From assembly GCF_001310275.1 (NCBI RefSeq), contig NZ_LGYZ01000087.1, positions 62,001-126,000 of the forward strand: a DNA stretch of 64,000 nucleotides, read 5' to 3'. The DNA is from Nocardia arizonensis. Lineage in GTDB: Bacteria > Actinomycetota > Actinomycetes > Mycobacteriales > Mycobacteriaceae. A program made the position numbers and the translations under genes. A model generated the notes under the pieces. The model was given only the letters and a program-made list of their open reading frames with translations, searched no databases and was not told where the DNA came from. Below are positions 17,257 through 25,623 of the stretch, piece after piece (within the stretch, counting starts at the first letter, position 1; the number at the start of each line of letters is the position of its first letter).

Positions 17257-18708
17257 ATGTTCAATCTCCGACTCACACCGTGGCGTGCGCCCGCCCGCCG
17301 CAACCGTGCAACAGCCCCTCGGTTCGCCGCGCGTGCGGTAGCGGCTGCGGCTGTGGTGGTTGTCGGCGCCACCGCCGTCACCACCGTCGCGACCGGAGTT
17401 GCCACCGCAGAACCTGGCAGCGCGGCATGCCCCCGATGGACGGCGGTCCTGGTGCCCGGCACCGGCGAAACCAATCCGGGCGCTGACCCCACCCGATCGG
17501 TGGGCATGCTGGCACCGATCGGTGACGGGCTGCGCGCCCGCTACGGCAACGACATCGACGTACGGTCCCTGGCCTATGCCGCTGCCCCCGCCCCGTACCA
17601 GCAGTCGGAATCCGGTGGAGTACAAGCTCTGTCCGGGCTGCTGGCGGGGCTGTGTCCGACCACTCAGGTCGTCATGGCCGGGTACTCACAGGGTGCCGAT
17701 GTCGTCGGCGACGTCACCTCCACCATCGGCCGCAGCCAAGATCCGATTCCGGCCTCGCGAGTGCTCGCCGTTGGTTTGTTGTCCGACCCGAACCGTGACC
17801 CGAGCACACCGCAGCTCGGACAACCGGTCGACGGGCAAGGGATCGCCGGCCCCCGCGACAACTTCGGCAGCCTCGCCAACCGAGTACGCACCGTCTGCGC
17901 CGCCGGCGACCTCTACTGCGCCACCTCGCCGGAAGAATCGCCCGGACTTGCCGCTGTCGGCCGCGCGTTCACCGGCAACTCCTCCCTCCTCGACGACACC
18001 ACCACCACTTCGTCTTCGACCGGTGTGCTCGATCCCTCCTCGGTGACACGGCAGGTCATCCTCGTGCTCGGCGGTCTCGCCGAGTTCGCCGCGAACTTGC
18101 CCGCTATCGGCGACAACGTGCTGCGCCTGCCGCCCACCGTGCTGGCCGGAGACATCGGCGGCACCCACCGCATCAGCGGCGAACTCAACAACCTGTTCAG
18201 CCCGCTGGTTCGCATCGCCGACCAGGTCGACCTACGCCTCGTCGCACGTGCACTCTCGATGGCCGCAGCCGCCGACCCCAGCGGCTGGACCGCCGTAGCC
18301 GCCCAAGTCGTCGGCATCATCGGCCGAGTCGACCTCGGCCGCGTCGCCACCGACATCGGTCTCGCCCAAGAAGTCGCCTGGCGCGCCGTCGACAAACTCG
18401 CCCTCGGCGATCCCGTCGGCGCCGGCCTCGAACTGACCGGACTCGTCCCGGTAGCCGCCGACCTCGCCGCCACCGCGGCCTCGGCGCTCGTCGGAGACGG
18501 AGCCAGCCAGCTCACCGGTCTGGTCGCCGACCTCACCGCCCGCACCGACCCCGCGACCAGCGCTGCCCTGTCCGACATGGCCGACCTTGTCCGCCAAGGC
18601 AGCGACGCGGCCGAGTTCTACACCTCGGGAGTACACCAAACCGGTTACGGCCCCGGCGTCCAGGACGTTCTCGACTCGCTCGCCAGCAGCATCGACAACA
18701 GCAAGTGA
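17257..18708 (+). CDS. Secreted cutinase-family esterase with a large insertion
   Basis: 483 residues. An Arg-rich N-terminus and a hydrophobic segment (about 20-48) ending AEPGSAA form a signal peptide. The alpha/beta-hydrolase core has nucleophile Ser144 in GYSQG, typical of cutinases, and Asp218 in AAGDLYC. In ordinary cutinases (about 200 residues) the catalytic His follows that Asp by roughly a dozen residues. Here the best candidate is His460 in SGVHQTGYG near the C-terminus, after about 240 extra residues of mostly helical, Ala/Leu-rich sequence. GGGAG precedes ATG 17257. It probably acts on lipid or cell-envelope esters outside the cell; its link to transfer is speculative. Confidence 0.75.
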   Translation: MFNLRLTPWRAPARRNRATAPRFAARAVAAAAVVVVGATAVTTVATGVATAEPGSAACPRWTAVLVPGTGETNPGADPTRSVGMLAPIGDGLRARYGNDIDVRSLAYAAAPAPYQQSESGGVQALSGLLAGLCPTTQVVMAGYSQGADVVGDVTSTIGRSQDPIPASRVLAVGLLSDPNRDPSTPQLGQPVDGQGIAGPRDNFGSLANRVRTVCAAGDLYCATSPEESPGLAAVGRAFTGNSSLLDDTTTTSSSTGVLDPSSVTRQVILVLGGLAEFAANLPAIGDNVLRLPPTVLAGDIGGTHRISGELNNLFSPLVRIADQVDLRLVARALSMAAAADPSGWTAVAAQVVGIIGRVDLGRVATDIGLAQEVAWRAVDKLALGDPVGAGLELTGLVPVAADLAATAASALVGDGASQLTGLVADLTARTDPATSAALSDMADLVRQGSDAAEFYTSGVHQTGYGPGVQDVLDSLASSIDNSK

Positions 18709-18748
18709 ACCTATGAATCCGGCCGGACCCTCACAGGGCGGCCAGCTT

Positions 18749-18772
18749 GGGGCCCGGCAGACGCCGGGCCCC
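18749..18772 (+). terminator. 10-bp GC hairpin after the esterase gene
   Basis: GGGGCCCGGC (18749-18758) pairs exactly with GCCGGGCCCC (18763-18772) across a 4-base loop (AGAC), 40 bases after the esterase stop. It is a compact, very stable terminator candidate, without a T-run. Confidence 0.75.
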
Positions 18773-19017
18773 TGCTCGTGGATGGTGGTCTCGGCGAAGT
18801 TGGTTCTCGACGAGCACGCGAGAGGATAAGCTCTCCTGCGGAGTGACAGGCCGCGCACGCGCTCCTCGTTCTCGCCTGAGTTGCCTCGCCCACGCCGGTT
18901 CGGTGACGTTGATGGCCAAGGTCCTTCCCGGGGCCCGCGTTCACACTTCCCCTGTTCGCATGCTTGTTCGTTGCAGGCAGGGTGGCGTGGGCGCCTCTGC
19001 CGGGAATGGACGAGAAC

Positions 19018-19971
19018 ATGCCGAAGAACAGCAGTGCGCGGCGGCGCCGTCGCGCTCGCAGGATCGCAGCCGAGGACGGCGTGCAATATGCCGAAGCTCT
19101 CCGACGCGGCGAAAAGCAGGCCGCGCAGGCACGCGAGCAGGCCGAGAGGAACTCACGGCTGCGTCCGTTGAAGATCAGCGTCGACGGGACCGGGAAGTAT
19201 TGGCGCCGTGCCGATGCCGAACAGCTGGGGCCTGACGGCCTGGCGGATCCCACCTGCGAGGATGTCCTCGCCGCAGCTGATGTGCTGTTGCCGAAGGTCC
19301 ACGCACTTCAGTCCGCCAAGTTGACGCCGACGACCGTGGTCGTGCCCTACTGGCAGCGAGACACACTGAGCCAAAGCGAGTTGAACGAGGAATTCCGCAC
19401 GAAGGTCTCGCAGGTACTCGACGACCTGAAGCGCGTGCGTGCCGACGCCGAGATCCGCTGTGTCGAGTGGAGGACCGTTGCCGCCGCCTACTACGGAGTG
19501 GATGTCAAGCTGCGAGGGCTGGATCGAATCACCGGGGAGCGGCTGAGCGACCTGCTCGATTCCGCCCTGGACTCGGCTGCCGTGCTGTCCATGACGGCTG
19601 AAGCCGTCCACAATCGCGGGTGCCTGCTCGGCTCGGACCGTTCCCGTCGCCTGGGCTGGGGGTACTCACCATGTGGTGGCGGTGAGGTCCGGGTGCGCGT
19701 CCGGATCTTCGATGACGAGGTTATCGTCACCGTCCCCGGGTGCCCCCGGCACGCTGCCGAGGAGATCGTCTACTTCGACTACGAGGTCGAAGACGGCATG
19801 GTCGGTATCGAGGTGATGGGCGGCACGACCGCGGACCTCGATGTGATCTACGACATCACCGAACAGGTTCGCCGCGAGCGCGACGAACTCCGGCGAGAAA
19901 GGGAAAAGGACAAGTCCGGGAGCTGGACGGTACCCGTGCCGCCGTGGCGACGTGGCGCGGACTATTGGTGA
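19018..19971 (+). CDS. Hypothetical protein with Arg-rich N-terminus, 317 aa
   Basis: I do not recognise the family. The protein opens with a strongly basic helix (ARRRRRARRIAAEDG then YAEALRR), a start seen in several small actinobacterial proteins. It continues as a soluble alpha/beta protein with a VVVPYWQRDTLSQ segment, a central helical part, and a C-terminal beta-rich part with a CGGG-EVRVRVRIF strand pair before a charged helix. The Cys-containing GCLLGS and PGCPRHA segments might bind metal, but this is uncertain. ATG 19018 is chosen from composition; ATG 19006 is possible. It stands alone between two hairpins. Confidence 0.6.
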   Translation: MPKNSSARRRRRARRIAAEDGVQYAEALRRGEKQAAQAREQAERNSRLRPLKISVDGTGKYWRRADAEQLGPDGLADPTCEDVLAAADVLLPKVHALQSAKLTPTTVVVPYWQRDTLSQSELNEEFRTKVSQVLDDLKRVRADAEIRCVEWRTVAAAYYGVDVKLRGLDRITGERLSDLLDSALDSAAVLSMTAEAVHNRGCLLGSDRSRRLGWGYSPCGGGEVRVRVRIFDDEVIVTVPGCPRHAAEEIVYFDYEVEDGMVGIEVMGGTTADLDVIYDITEQVRRERDELRREREKDKSGSWTVPVPPWRRGADYW

Positions 19972-20110
19972 TCGCCAGTCGGGCCCTTCGATGACAGGTT
20001 CGCCGGTGTCATACCCGGCGGCGGGGTGGGTGCCCCAGTTGATTTGGGCCAGCCGGTCGCCAGGCGCGTGGTGGGACACCCGAACGCAGACAGCTGAACA
20101 GGGCGCTGAC

Positions 20111-20149
20111 GATGCCCTGGGGCCGCTGGTATGGCGGCCCCAGGGCATC
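20111..20149. terminator. Perfect 16-bp hairpin between convergent genes
   Basis: GATGCCCTGGGGCCGC (20111-20126) and its exact complement (20134-20149) flank a 7-base loop. It lies between the rightward gene ending at 19971 and the leftward operon ending at 20173, so it can terminate both. Confidence 0.8.
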
Positions 20150-20172
20150 AGCGGTGCTGCATTCCGCGCGGG

Positions 20173-20457
20173 TCAATATGGCCCGCGTCTGCTGCTCCTG
20201 GTGTCGGCGGCAGCCGGGCCGGGTAAAGCGGCCCCTCGATCGCCAGGTTGTGGCGGCGAGTGCGTCGGAAGGATCTCGAACGGGTCGGATTCGAGCAGGA
20301 TCAGTGATCTCCCGTTGTCCCAGTCGACAAAGATCTGGCCGGGGCATGAACTGGGGATCCGTGTCACCGTTCCGATTGTTCCGATTTCCAGCGGCGCGGG
20401 ATCGTCGGGCATGAGCCCGGTGATACGAACGCGGTCACCGACGCGGGGTGTGATCAT
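20173..20457 (-). CDS. DUF4314-type small protein, 94 aa
   Basis: The N-terminal 55 residues fit the DUF4314 pattern: VGDRVRI, MPDDPAPLEIGTIGTV, a gap, then VDWDNGRSLILLESDPFEI. This looks like a small SH3-like barrel common on actinobacterial and Gram-positive mobile elements; no activity is known. The tail is low complexity. ATG 20457 has AAGGAA 9 bases upstream and overlaps the end of the previous gene by 23 bases; an ATG at 20484 is less likely. It is the last gene of the MoxR/VWA operon. Confidence 0.75.
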   Translation of the reverse strand: MITPRVGDRVRITGLMPDDPAPLEIGTIGTVTRIPSSCPGQIFVDWDNGRSLILLESDPFEILPTHSPPQPGDRGAALPGPAAADTRSSRRGPY

Positions 20458-20896
20458 CGCGGTTGTTTCCTTCTTCTCGTTCATCGGCGGCGGGAATGGT
20501 GTCGTGCAGGTCGAGACGGAATAGCCCCTGCTCGTGTGGTGGCTGGGTCAGTGCATTGTTGCTGTCGGCGGCGCGGATATCGCTGGCGTAGAAACTGATG
20601 TCGAGGTCGAGTTCGTGGTCGCGAATGTTGTTGCCGTCGTGGTCGCGGAATCCGGCGACGCCGAGCCCGCCGTAGGGTGCCCAGTCGAGCAGCACGGTGC
20701 TGATCGAGGGATTGCGACGGCCGATCTCGGCGGTGATGATCGCGAGGACAAGGTCGGTGATGCGCTGTTCCCGTGCACGCCCGAAGGGCAGGTCGTACGC
20801 GGCTTCCAGCTGGGCGCGTAATGCGTCGGTGTGCTGGTGGCTTGGGGCAGGACCGGTGGCCGATGCGCTGCTCGTCGCAGATTCGTTCCAGTTCAT
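20435..20896 (-). CDS. Hypothetical protein, 153 aa (MoxR/VWA operon)
   Basis: Unrecognised family. A Ser/Ala-rich start, then a helix (ALRAQLEAAYDLPFGRAREQRITDLVLAIITAEIG), then a beta-rich acidic domain (LLDWAPYGG, DLDISFYASDI, RLDLHD). GAGGAG lies 7 bases before ATG 20896. A longer in-frame version starting at 21286 would overlap the neighbour and has shadow composition. It overlaps the DUF4314 gene by 23 bases, which implies co-translation. Confidence 0.65.
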   Translation of the reverse strand: MNWNESATSSASATGPAPSHQHTDALRAQLEAAYDLPFGRAREQRITDLVLAIITAEIGRRNPSISTVLLDWAPYGGLGVAGFRDHDGNNIRDHELDLDISFYASDIRAADSNNALTQPPHEQGLFRLDLHDTIPAADEREEGNNRDDHTPRR

Positions 20897-20972
20897 GACG
20901 TGGCTCCTCGGGGCATTTTCGGTGGCCGCAGGTGATTTGGACGCGGTGGGTGGCGGGGCCGCCGGAGTGGGA

Positions 20973-21782
20973 TCAGTGGGGGTGGGGCGTGGGCATGTGT
21001 GCCCATGCGGCGGGTAGCGGCCCGCCGGTGTCCAGGTGGCTATCGAGCGCGGCCATGGTGTCGTTGGCCTCGGCATACAGGGCTTCGAGCCGGTCGTGGT
21101 GGTCGGCGCAGGCAGACGAGTCCTCGGTGCCGTCTTCGCGGGTGCTGTAGCAGTCGATCTCGTCGCGGATGCGCTGTTGCAGGACGCGGAACCATGCGAG
21201 CAGTTCGTCGGAACCGGCCGGTTCGGCGGCGCTGTGTCGCTGAGGCTCGTCGGTGGCCGACAGCCCGGCGGCGACGACCCTGTCATCGAGTTCAGTCACT
21301 TCATGCAGCGCGAAGGCGAAGGTATGGGCGAGGTTTTCCACGGGTTCGCCGGGGTCGGGGGTGTCGCCATCTCGGAGTGCGGTGGCGATGGTGTTCAGCC
21401 GCCCGGCGAGGTCTTCGGCGTGTTCAGCGGCCTCGTGCCGCTTTCGGCGCAGCGCCTCCATCGCTTGGTCACGTTGGGCCTTCTTGAAGGTCTGCATCCG
21501 GTCTCGCCATTCGCGGGACGGTTCCGTATCGGCAGGCACCAAGGCCCACGGTGGCGCGAAGCCCCGCCTGCCGTCGGCTGTTTCGATCGCGCATTCCGCG
21601 ACCTCGTCGTTGAGGTAAATGGAGCGGACCCGGCCGCGCCATGTCGGGTTGTCACGACCGGTCACCTCGTCACCGACCCGGATCGGGCACTCGGCCCCGA
21701 ATCGGCTGACCTGATCGCCGGTGGTGTTCGCCGCGCTGACCGGTGCCTGGTTGACCGTCGGGGTGGTGTCGCTGTTCATCAT
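20973..21782 (-). CDS. Protein with N-terminal SH3-like barrel and helical body, 269 aa
   Basis: Residues about 30-80 (CPIRVGDEVTGRDNPTWRGRV, IETADGRRGFAPPWAL) look like a small beta-barrel with a conserved VGDEV turn. Residues about 85-260 are long, charged helices (EWRDRMQTFKKAQRDQAMEALRRKRHEAAEHAEDL and later pieces), probably a coiled coil. Function unknown. AGGAG lies 7 bases before the first of two adjacent ATGs (21782, 21779). It belongs to the MoxR/VWA operon, 76 bases upstream of the next gene. The barrel resembles those in the two small proteins of the same operon. Confidence 0.65.
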   Translation of the reverse strand: MMNSDTTPTVNQAPVSAANTTGDQVSRFGAECPIRVGDEVTGRDNPTWRGRVRSIYLNDEVAECAIETADGRRGFAPPWALVPADTEPSREWRDRMQTFKKAQRDQAMEALRRKRHEAAEHAEDLAGRLNTIATALRDGDTPDPGEPVENLAHTFAFALHEVTELDDRVVAAGLSATDEPQRHSAAEPAGSDELLAWFRVLQQRIRDEIDCYSTREDGTEDSSACADHHDRLEALYAEANDTMAALDSHLDTGGPLPAAWAHMPTPHPH

Positions 21783-21835
21783 GGCCGAACTCCTAAAGAG
21801 GTTGGTAGTGTGCCGATTTCGTCTCGGTCGGTGCG

Positions 21836-22081
21836 CTATGGGCAGTCGAGGGCATCCGTTGCGACACGCTTGGACAGGCCGAACACGTCGGTGCGCATGA
21901 TCTCGGCGGTGCCGTCGCGGCGGAATCGGACGATGCGGACCAGGGTTCCGGCCGGTAGCTGTACGCCGTGGAACCAGATCGGCCGGGTGGTCGAGCCGAT
22001 CAAGGTTTCGCTGTCGGATTCGGTGGGTGACTGCGGATCGGGTGCTTCCGCTGCTGTTGGCGTGGTGCCGTGGGTGTCCAT
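21836..22081 (-). CDS. Small SH3-like protein, 81 aa (MoxR/VWA operon)
   Basis: Thirty acidic, disordered N-terminal residues precede a compact beta-rich part (IWFHGVQLPAGTLVRIVRFRRDGTAEIM) ending LDCP. No family recognised; length and pattern suggest a small barrel or adaptor. AAGGGG precedes ATG 22081. It sits 81 bases after the VWA gene and 53 before the coiled-coil gene. Confidence 0.6.
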   Translation of the reverse strand: MDTHGTTPTAAEAPDPQSPTESDSETLIGSTTRPIWFHGVQLPAGTLVRIVRFRRDGTAEIMRTDVFGLSKRVATDALDCP

Positions 22082-22162
22082 GTTCTTGCCCCTTCGTTCG
22101 GTGGTGGGTTCGGCGCGGGCAGTTGGATCCCGCTGGTGGCTGATTGGCTGCCGCTACGGGAG

Positions 22163-23863
22163 TCAGGCAGTGCGTACGGCGGCGGTGGCCGCGCGGCCGA
22201 TGGCGTGGGCGGTGGTAGCGGGGTCGGTGATCAGGTGCAGGTTCGCGCCGTTGAGGGGGTCGGGTGCCGTGCCGGTGTCGGGTGCCAGCCACAGCACGGC
22301 ACAGCCGGTGGCGCGGAGCCGATCGAGGAGTTTCTGGGCGCGGTCGCGGTTGCTGCCGTCGTAGTAGCCGTCGGAGATGATCACCAGCAGGCGGGTGTTT
22401 TCCGGGCGCGACAGCTCGAGGGCACCGTCGAGGGCCTCGATGGCGTTGTCGATGGCGTGCAGGAAATCGGGGCAGCTGAATTGGGTGACCCGGGCGGGCG
22501 CGGTGCCCGGGTAGGTGATCGGTGCCACCGATGCGCCGAAGGTGACCGTGGCGGTAGCGGCGGGCATGGTGGCCAGCTCGGCCGCGCGGGCGATGATCCA
22601 TGCGGCCGAGGCGACCGGGTCGGCGTAGTCGCTCATGGAACCGGACACGTCGCAGGCGATACCGACCCGCAACGGCGGGATCGGCACGGTTTTGCGGGTA
22701 GTCCGGGTGAACGGTTCGGCCGTGGGCAGCGCCCCGGCGGCGCGTTGGGCTTCGCGGGCCAGTGCGCCGCGCATCCGCAACCGGCCGGGCGGCAACGCGG
22801 AGGTGGTTTTGATCGTGGCGCGTTCGCGCTGTGCGGCGTTGTTGAGGGCGCGGGCCAGCACCCGGGCGGCGGCGCGTTCGTCCGGGTGCGGCGTGCGGGT
22901 GGCGCGGGTGCTGGCACTGGTGCCGGTCCCGTTGCCGTTGCCGAACACCTTCTGCGCCCGCGCCGCCGCGCGCCGTGCGGCACGCTGGGCCTCTCGTTGC
23001 GCGGTGGCCGCCGCTTCGGCAGGGTCGACCGGGACCGGTTGCGCGGCAACGGCGTTGCTGATGTTGGTGACGGTGTCACCGATCGCGGCGGACAGGACCG
23101 AGTTCGGATCCGGGTCGGCGTGCGGGTCGGGGCCGACGATATCGAGCCACCGTTGCCCGAGTTCGAGCATGGTGTTGGTGTCGTCGTCGGCCACGGTGTG
23201 GGCCTGCTGCCAGATCGCGCGCAACTTCTCGAGCTTGTCGCTGCCGAGGATGGACTCGATGACCCCGGCGGCGGGCGCGCATTCCGACGCGGTGAGGATG
23301 CCGCCATCCACGCGCCCCAGCAGGAGGGCGGCGTTGTGGGCGGCGGCATAATCGGTGGGCGGGATCTGGGCGGCGGCATCGGTGCCGCCGTTGTCGCCGA
23401 TCACGATCTCGGTCGCGCTGGCGCGCAGCCAGTGCCGGTCATCGGGGCGGCGACGGATCTGGGCGGCCTCGATGCGGGATTCCTCCAACAGCAGGGCGGC
23501 CTCGACCACGGCCGGATTCGCCACCGGCGGCGCTTCCCACACCGAATGTTGGGCGTGGGCGCATTCGTGGACGAACGCGCCCCACACGGCGGCGTAGCGG
23601 GCGCGGTCGCTGTTGCGGTCCGGCCGCGCGGTGGCCGGGTCGATGCCGAGGCGGGTGCCGTCGATTTCGATGGCGGCGCTGTGGGGCATGAACACCGCCG
23701 GGTGCCCGTGCGCCGCGCCGGGGGCAATGGTGACGACCAGGTCGTCGCGGTCTGCGATCGGTGGGGCTTCATCGGTTAGGGCGGCAGACAGGGCATCCCA
23801 TCCGGCGGTGGCGGGCGGTGGTGTGGGTGTGGTGGTGGGGTCGGCGATCAGGTGGCCGGTCAT
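22163..23863 (-). CDS. Metallopeptidase-like / VWA-domain protein, partner of MoxR ATPase
   Basis: 566 residues. The N-terminal part has a zinc-peptidase motif H99-E-C-A-H103 followed by a helix with E127-E128 (LLEESRIEA), the gluzincin layout, and fits the putative metallopeptidase domain of the DUF2201 type. A long Ala/Arg-rich middle follows. The C-terminal VWA domain has an intact MIDAS motif D405-x-S407-x-S409 (DVSGSMS) and a later SDGYYDG loop. VWA proteins with this head are usually encoded beside MoxR ATPases and work with them on a protein substrate. The MoxR gene ends 43 bases upstream. Start 23863 (ATG) follows AAGGAA. Confidence 0.8.
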   Translation of the reverse strand: MTGHLIADPTTTPTPPPATAGWDALSAALTDEAPPIADRDDLVVTIAPGAAHGHPAVFMPHSAAIEIDGTRLGIDPATARPDRNSDRARYAAVWGAFVHECAHAQHSVWEAPPVANPAVVEAALLLEESRIEAAQIRRRPDDRHWLRASATEIVIGDNGGTDAAAQIPPTDYAAAHNAALLLGRVDGGILTASECAPAAGVIESILGSDKLEKLRAIWQQAHTVADDDTNTMLELGQRWLDIVGPDPHADPDPNSVLSAAIGDTVTNISNAVAAQPVPVDPAEAAATAQREAQRAARRAAARAQKVFGNGNGTGTSASTRATRTPHPDERAAARVLARALNNAAQRERATIKTTSALPPGRLRMRGALAREAQRAAGALPTAEPFTRTTRKTVPIPPLRVGIACDVSGSMSDYADPVASAAWIIARAAELATMPAATATVTFGASVAPITYPGTAPARVTQFSCPDFLHAIDNAIEALDGALELSRPENTRLLVIISDGYYDGSNRDRAQKLLDRLRATGCAVLWLAPDTGTAPDPLNGANLHLITDPATTAHAIGRAATAAVRTA

Positions 23864-23906
23864 CGCGGGGGTTCCTTCCGGGCGTGTTCGGGCGGGCCGG
23901 GGTGGG

Positions 23907-25082
23907 TTAGATGCGGGGGCCGAGGGCCAGGGGTTCCAGCCGGGTGCCGAACACGGTGCGCACCACGTCGGCGACGATGGCGCGGTCGTCTTCGGGTGCG
24001 GCCCCGATCAGGTTCGCGGCGGCGGTGTTCGTGTCGGTGGCGGTGGCGATTTTCTGGAACGCCAGCAGTTCGCGCAGCTGGGGTGCCCACCCGATCTCGC
24101 CTTTGTCCTGTCGGGTGGCCAGGTTCCGCGCGGCGCGGACTGCTTTCGGGTCCACCCCGAGCTGTTTGGCGAGGTCGTAGTCGGAGCCGACCTGTACCTG
24201 GAACGCGAACCGGCTGGCGAGGGCGTCGGACAGGATCGCGCCGTGAACGCCGGGGTTGTGCCCGGCCACCACGAAGAACCCCGGCGCGACGGTCACGATT
24301 TCGCCGCTGTTGGCTTTGATCACGATCTCGCGGCGGCCGTCCATGGCCGGGTACACGCATGACAGCACGGTCGGCGGGATGAGGGTGGCGTCATCGATGA
24401 ACAGCACCCGGCCCTCGCGCATGGCGCGGACCAGCGGCCCGTGCACGAACGCGAAGGTCCCGTCGGGGTTTTGCGTGTATTCCCCGACAAAATCGGCGAC
24501 GGTGGTGTCGCAGTCGCCCTGGACCGTCAGAAGGTCGCCGTAGGCGGCCTCGATCAGCGAGGTTTTGCCGGTGCCGGGCGGGCCGTACAGCAGGACCGGG
24601 ACCTCGTGGTCGCGCATGGTGCGCAGCACGTCCACATCGGCGCGGCCCGCCAGGGTCCGCAGGTGGTATTGCTGCCCGTTCGGCCGTGTCACGGCCGAAC
24701 CGGTGCGGGCCGGGCTCGGGGTGCCCGATGGCGCGGCGGGGGCCTTACGCGCCCGACGGGCGGCGGGCCGCTTGGCCGGGGTTGCGGCGGGCGTGCCGGT
24801 GGCGGGTGCCGGGGTGGGGGCTCCGGTCGCGGCGCTGCTGGTGTTCGTGTTGGCGCGGTAGCGCAGCGGTTTGGCGCTGGTCTGGTCGGCGTGTCCGGCG
24901 GCGGTGAGGGTTTTCATCGCGTTTCCGATCGCACCGGATGAACGGCCGGTGAGTTTCGCGACTTCGCGGGGTGTGTATTCGGTGCCGGGGTTGTCGGTGA
25001 GGATTTTGGCGACCATGCGGCGCAGTTCGCCATTGCCGAGGCGGTTGGCCGGTGCGGGGGCCGGGCCGGTGGGGGAAGTCAT
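23907..25082 (-). CDS. MoxR/CbbQ-type AAA+ ATPase fused to a winged helix
   Basis: 391 residues. Residues about 15-76 form a winged helix with GRSSGA at 46-51, matching the C-terminal domain of the protein at 16161-16829. A Pro/Ala-rich linker follows. The AAA+ core has Walker A GPPGTGKTS at 167-175 (Lys173), a Walker B-like strand FIDDATLIPP in which Asp replaces the usual Glu, and a sensor segment VVAGHNPG. MoxR ATPases act as chaperone-like motors for VWA partners; here the winged helix suggests that the complex is placed on DNA. GAAGGAG precedes ATG 25082. It is the first gene of a six-gene leftward operon. Confidence 0.82.
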   Translation of the reverse strand: MTSPTGPAPAPANRLGNGELRRMVAKILTDNPGTEYTPREVAKLTGRSSGAIGNAMKTLTAAGHADQTSAKPLRYRANTNTSSAATGAPTPAPATGTPAATPAKRPAARRARKAPAAPSGTPSPARTGSAVTRPNGQQYHLRTLAGRADVDVLRTMRDHEVPVLLYGPPGTGKTSLIEAAYGDLLTVQGDCDTTVADFVGEYTQNPDGTFAFVHGPLVRAMREGRVLFIDDATLIPPTVLSCVYPAMDGRREIVIKANSGEIVTVAPGFFVVAGHNPGVHGAILSDALASRFAFQVQVGSDYDLAKQLGVDPKAVRAARNLATRQDKGEIGWAPQLRELLAFQKIATATDTNTAAANLIGAAPEDDRAIVADVVRTVFGTRLEPLALGPRI

Positions 25083-25228
25083 CTCGTTTCTCCTTCGCAC
25101 TGCACGAATTTTGTTGCGCCGCTCACGGCGGATCCTGGCACAGCGGTGGCGCGGTGGTCATTTCGGATTGGTTGACAATTCGTTTCCCCGGGGTGTGGGT
25201 CGACGCTATCTCGACTCATCCCGGGAAT

Positions 25229-25257
25229 TCAACCCCGTTTTCAACCTTTTCTCAACC
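25229..25257 (+). repeat. Three helically phased TCAACC repeats
   Basis: TCAACC occurs at 25229-25234, 25241-25246 and 25252-25257, with start spacings of 12 and 11 bases, so all copies lie on one face of the helix. The spacers are T-rich. This is the pattern of a repeated protein-binding site, located about 150 bases upstream of the MoxR-operon start. It may be an operator or iteron set. Confidence 0.55.
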
Positions 25258-25575
25258 AATTTCCGCAGATCAGGGCAACAATTGCATGGCAAGCACAGAA
25301 TGGAATGCGTTAACGCGGCCAGGCCGGCAGCAGACCGTACATGAGGAAACTATTGATTTGAAACCGATTGGAATGCATCGAATGAGGACGGATATCGATA
25401 GTTGAATAGCGGAGTCATATCAGCAGGGCCAGCCGAACGATGGCAGCGACGCCAGCGGGCCACGCCCGCCCCAACGTGTTCTTTCTGTTCCCTGCGGGTA
25501 ATCCTGGGGAGCCAGTTGGGTCGGATAGTGGCTTCTAGCTGGTAGTTTGCGGCATCGGGGTGGGTTGATTTGACT

Positions 25576-25623
25576 GACCCACCTAGCGACCCGCCAATGG
25601 ACCCACCTAACGACCCACCTAAC
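25576..25623 (+). repeat. Four tandem 12-bp repeats (iteron-like)
   Basis: Units at 25576-25587, 25588-25599, 25600-25611 and 25612-25623 follow the consensus GACCCACCTAAC; the last two are identical, the first has one change and the second three. A diverged fifth unit may follow. No spacer variation or leader is present, so this is not CRISPR. On the forward strand they would encode a DPPx repeat, but no ribosome site supports translation. Plausible iterons for transfer or replication. Confidence 0.7.

Noticed and set aside
22070..23779. A 569-residue forward frame opposite the VWA gene
   Set aside because: Gly/Val-rich shadow of a high-GC gene. The reverse strand has clear HExxH and MIDAS motifs and good spacing with MoxR.
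25576..25623. Possible CRISPR array
   Set aside because: Repeats are 12 bases, directly joined without spacers, and no cas genes are present.
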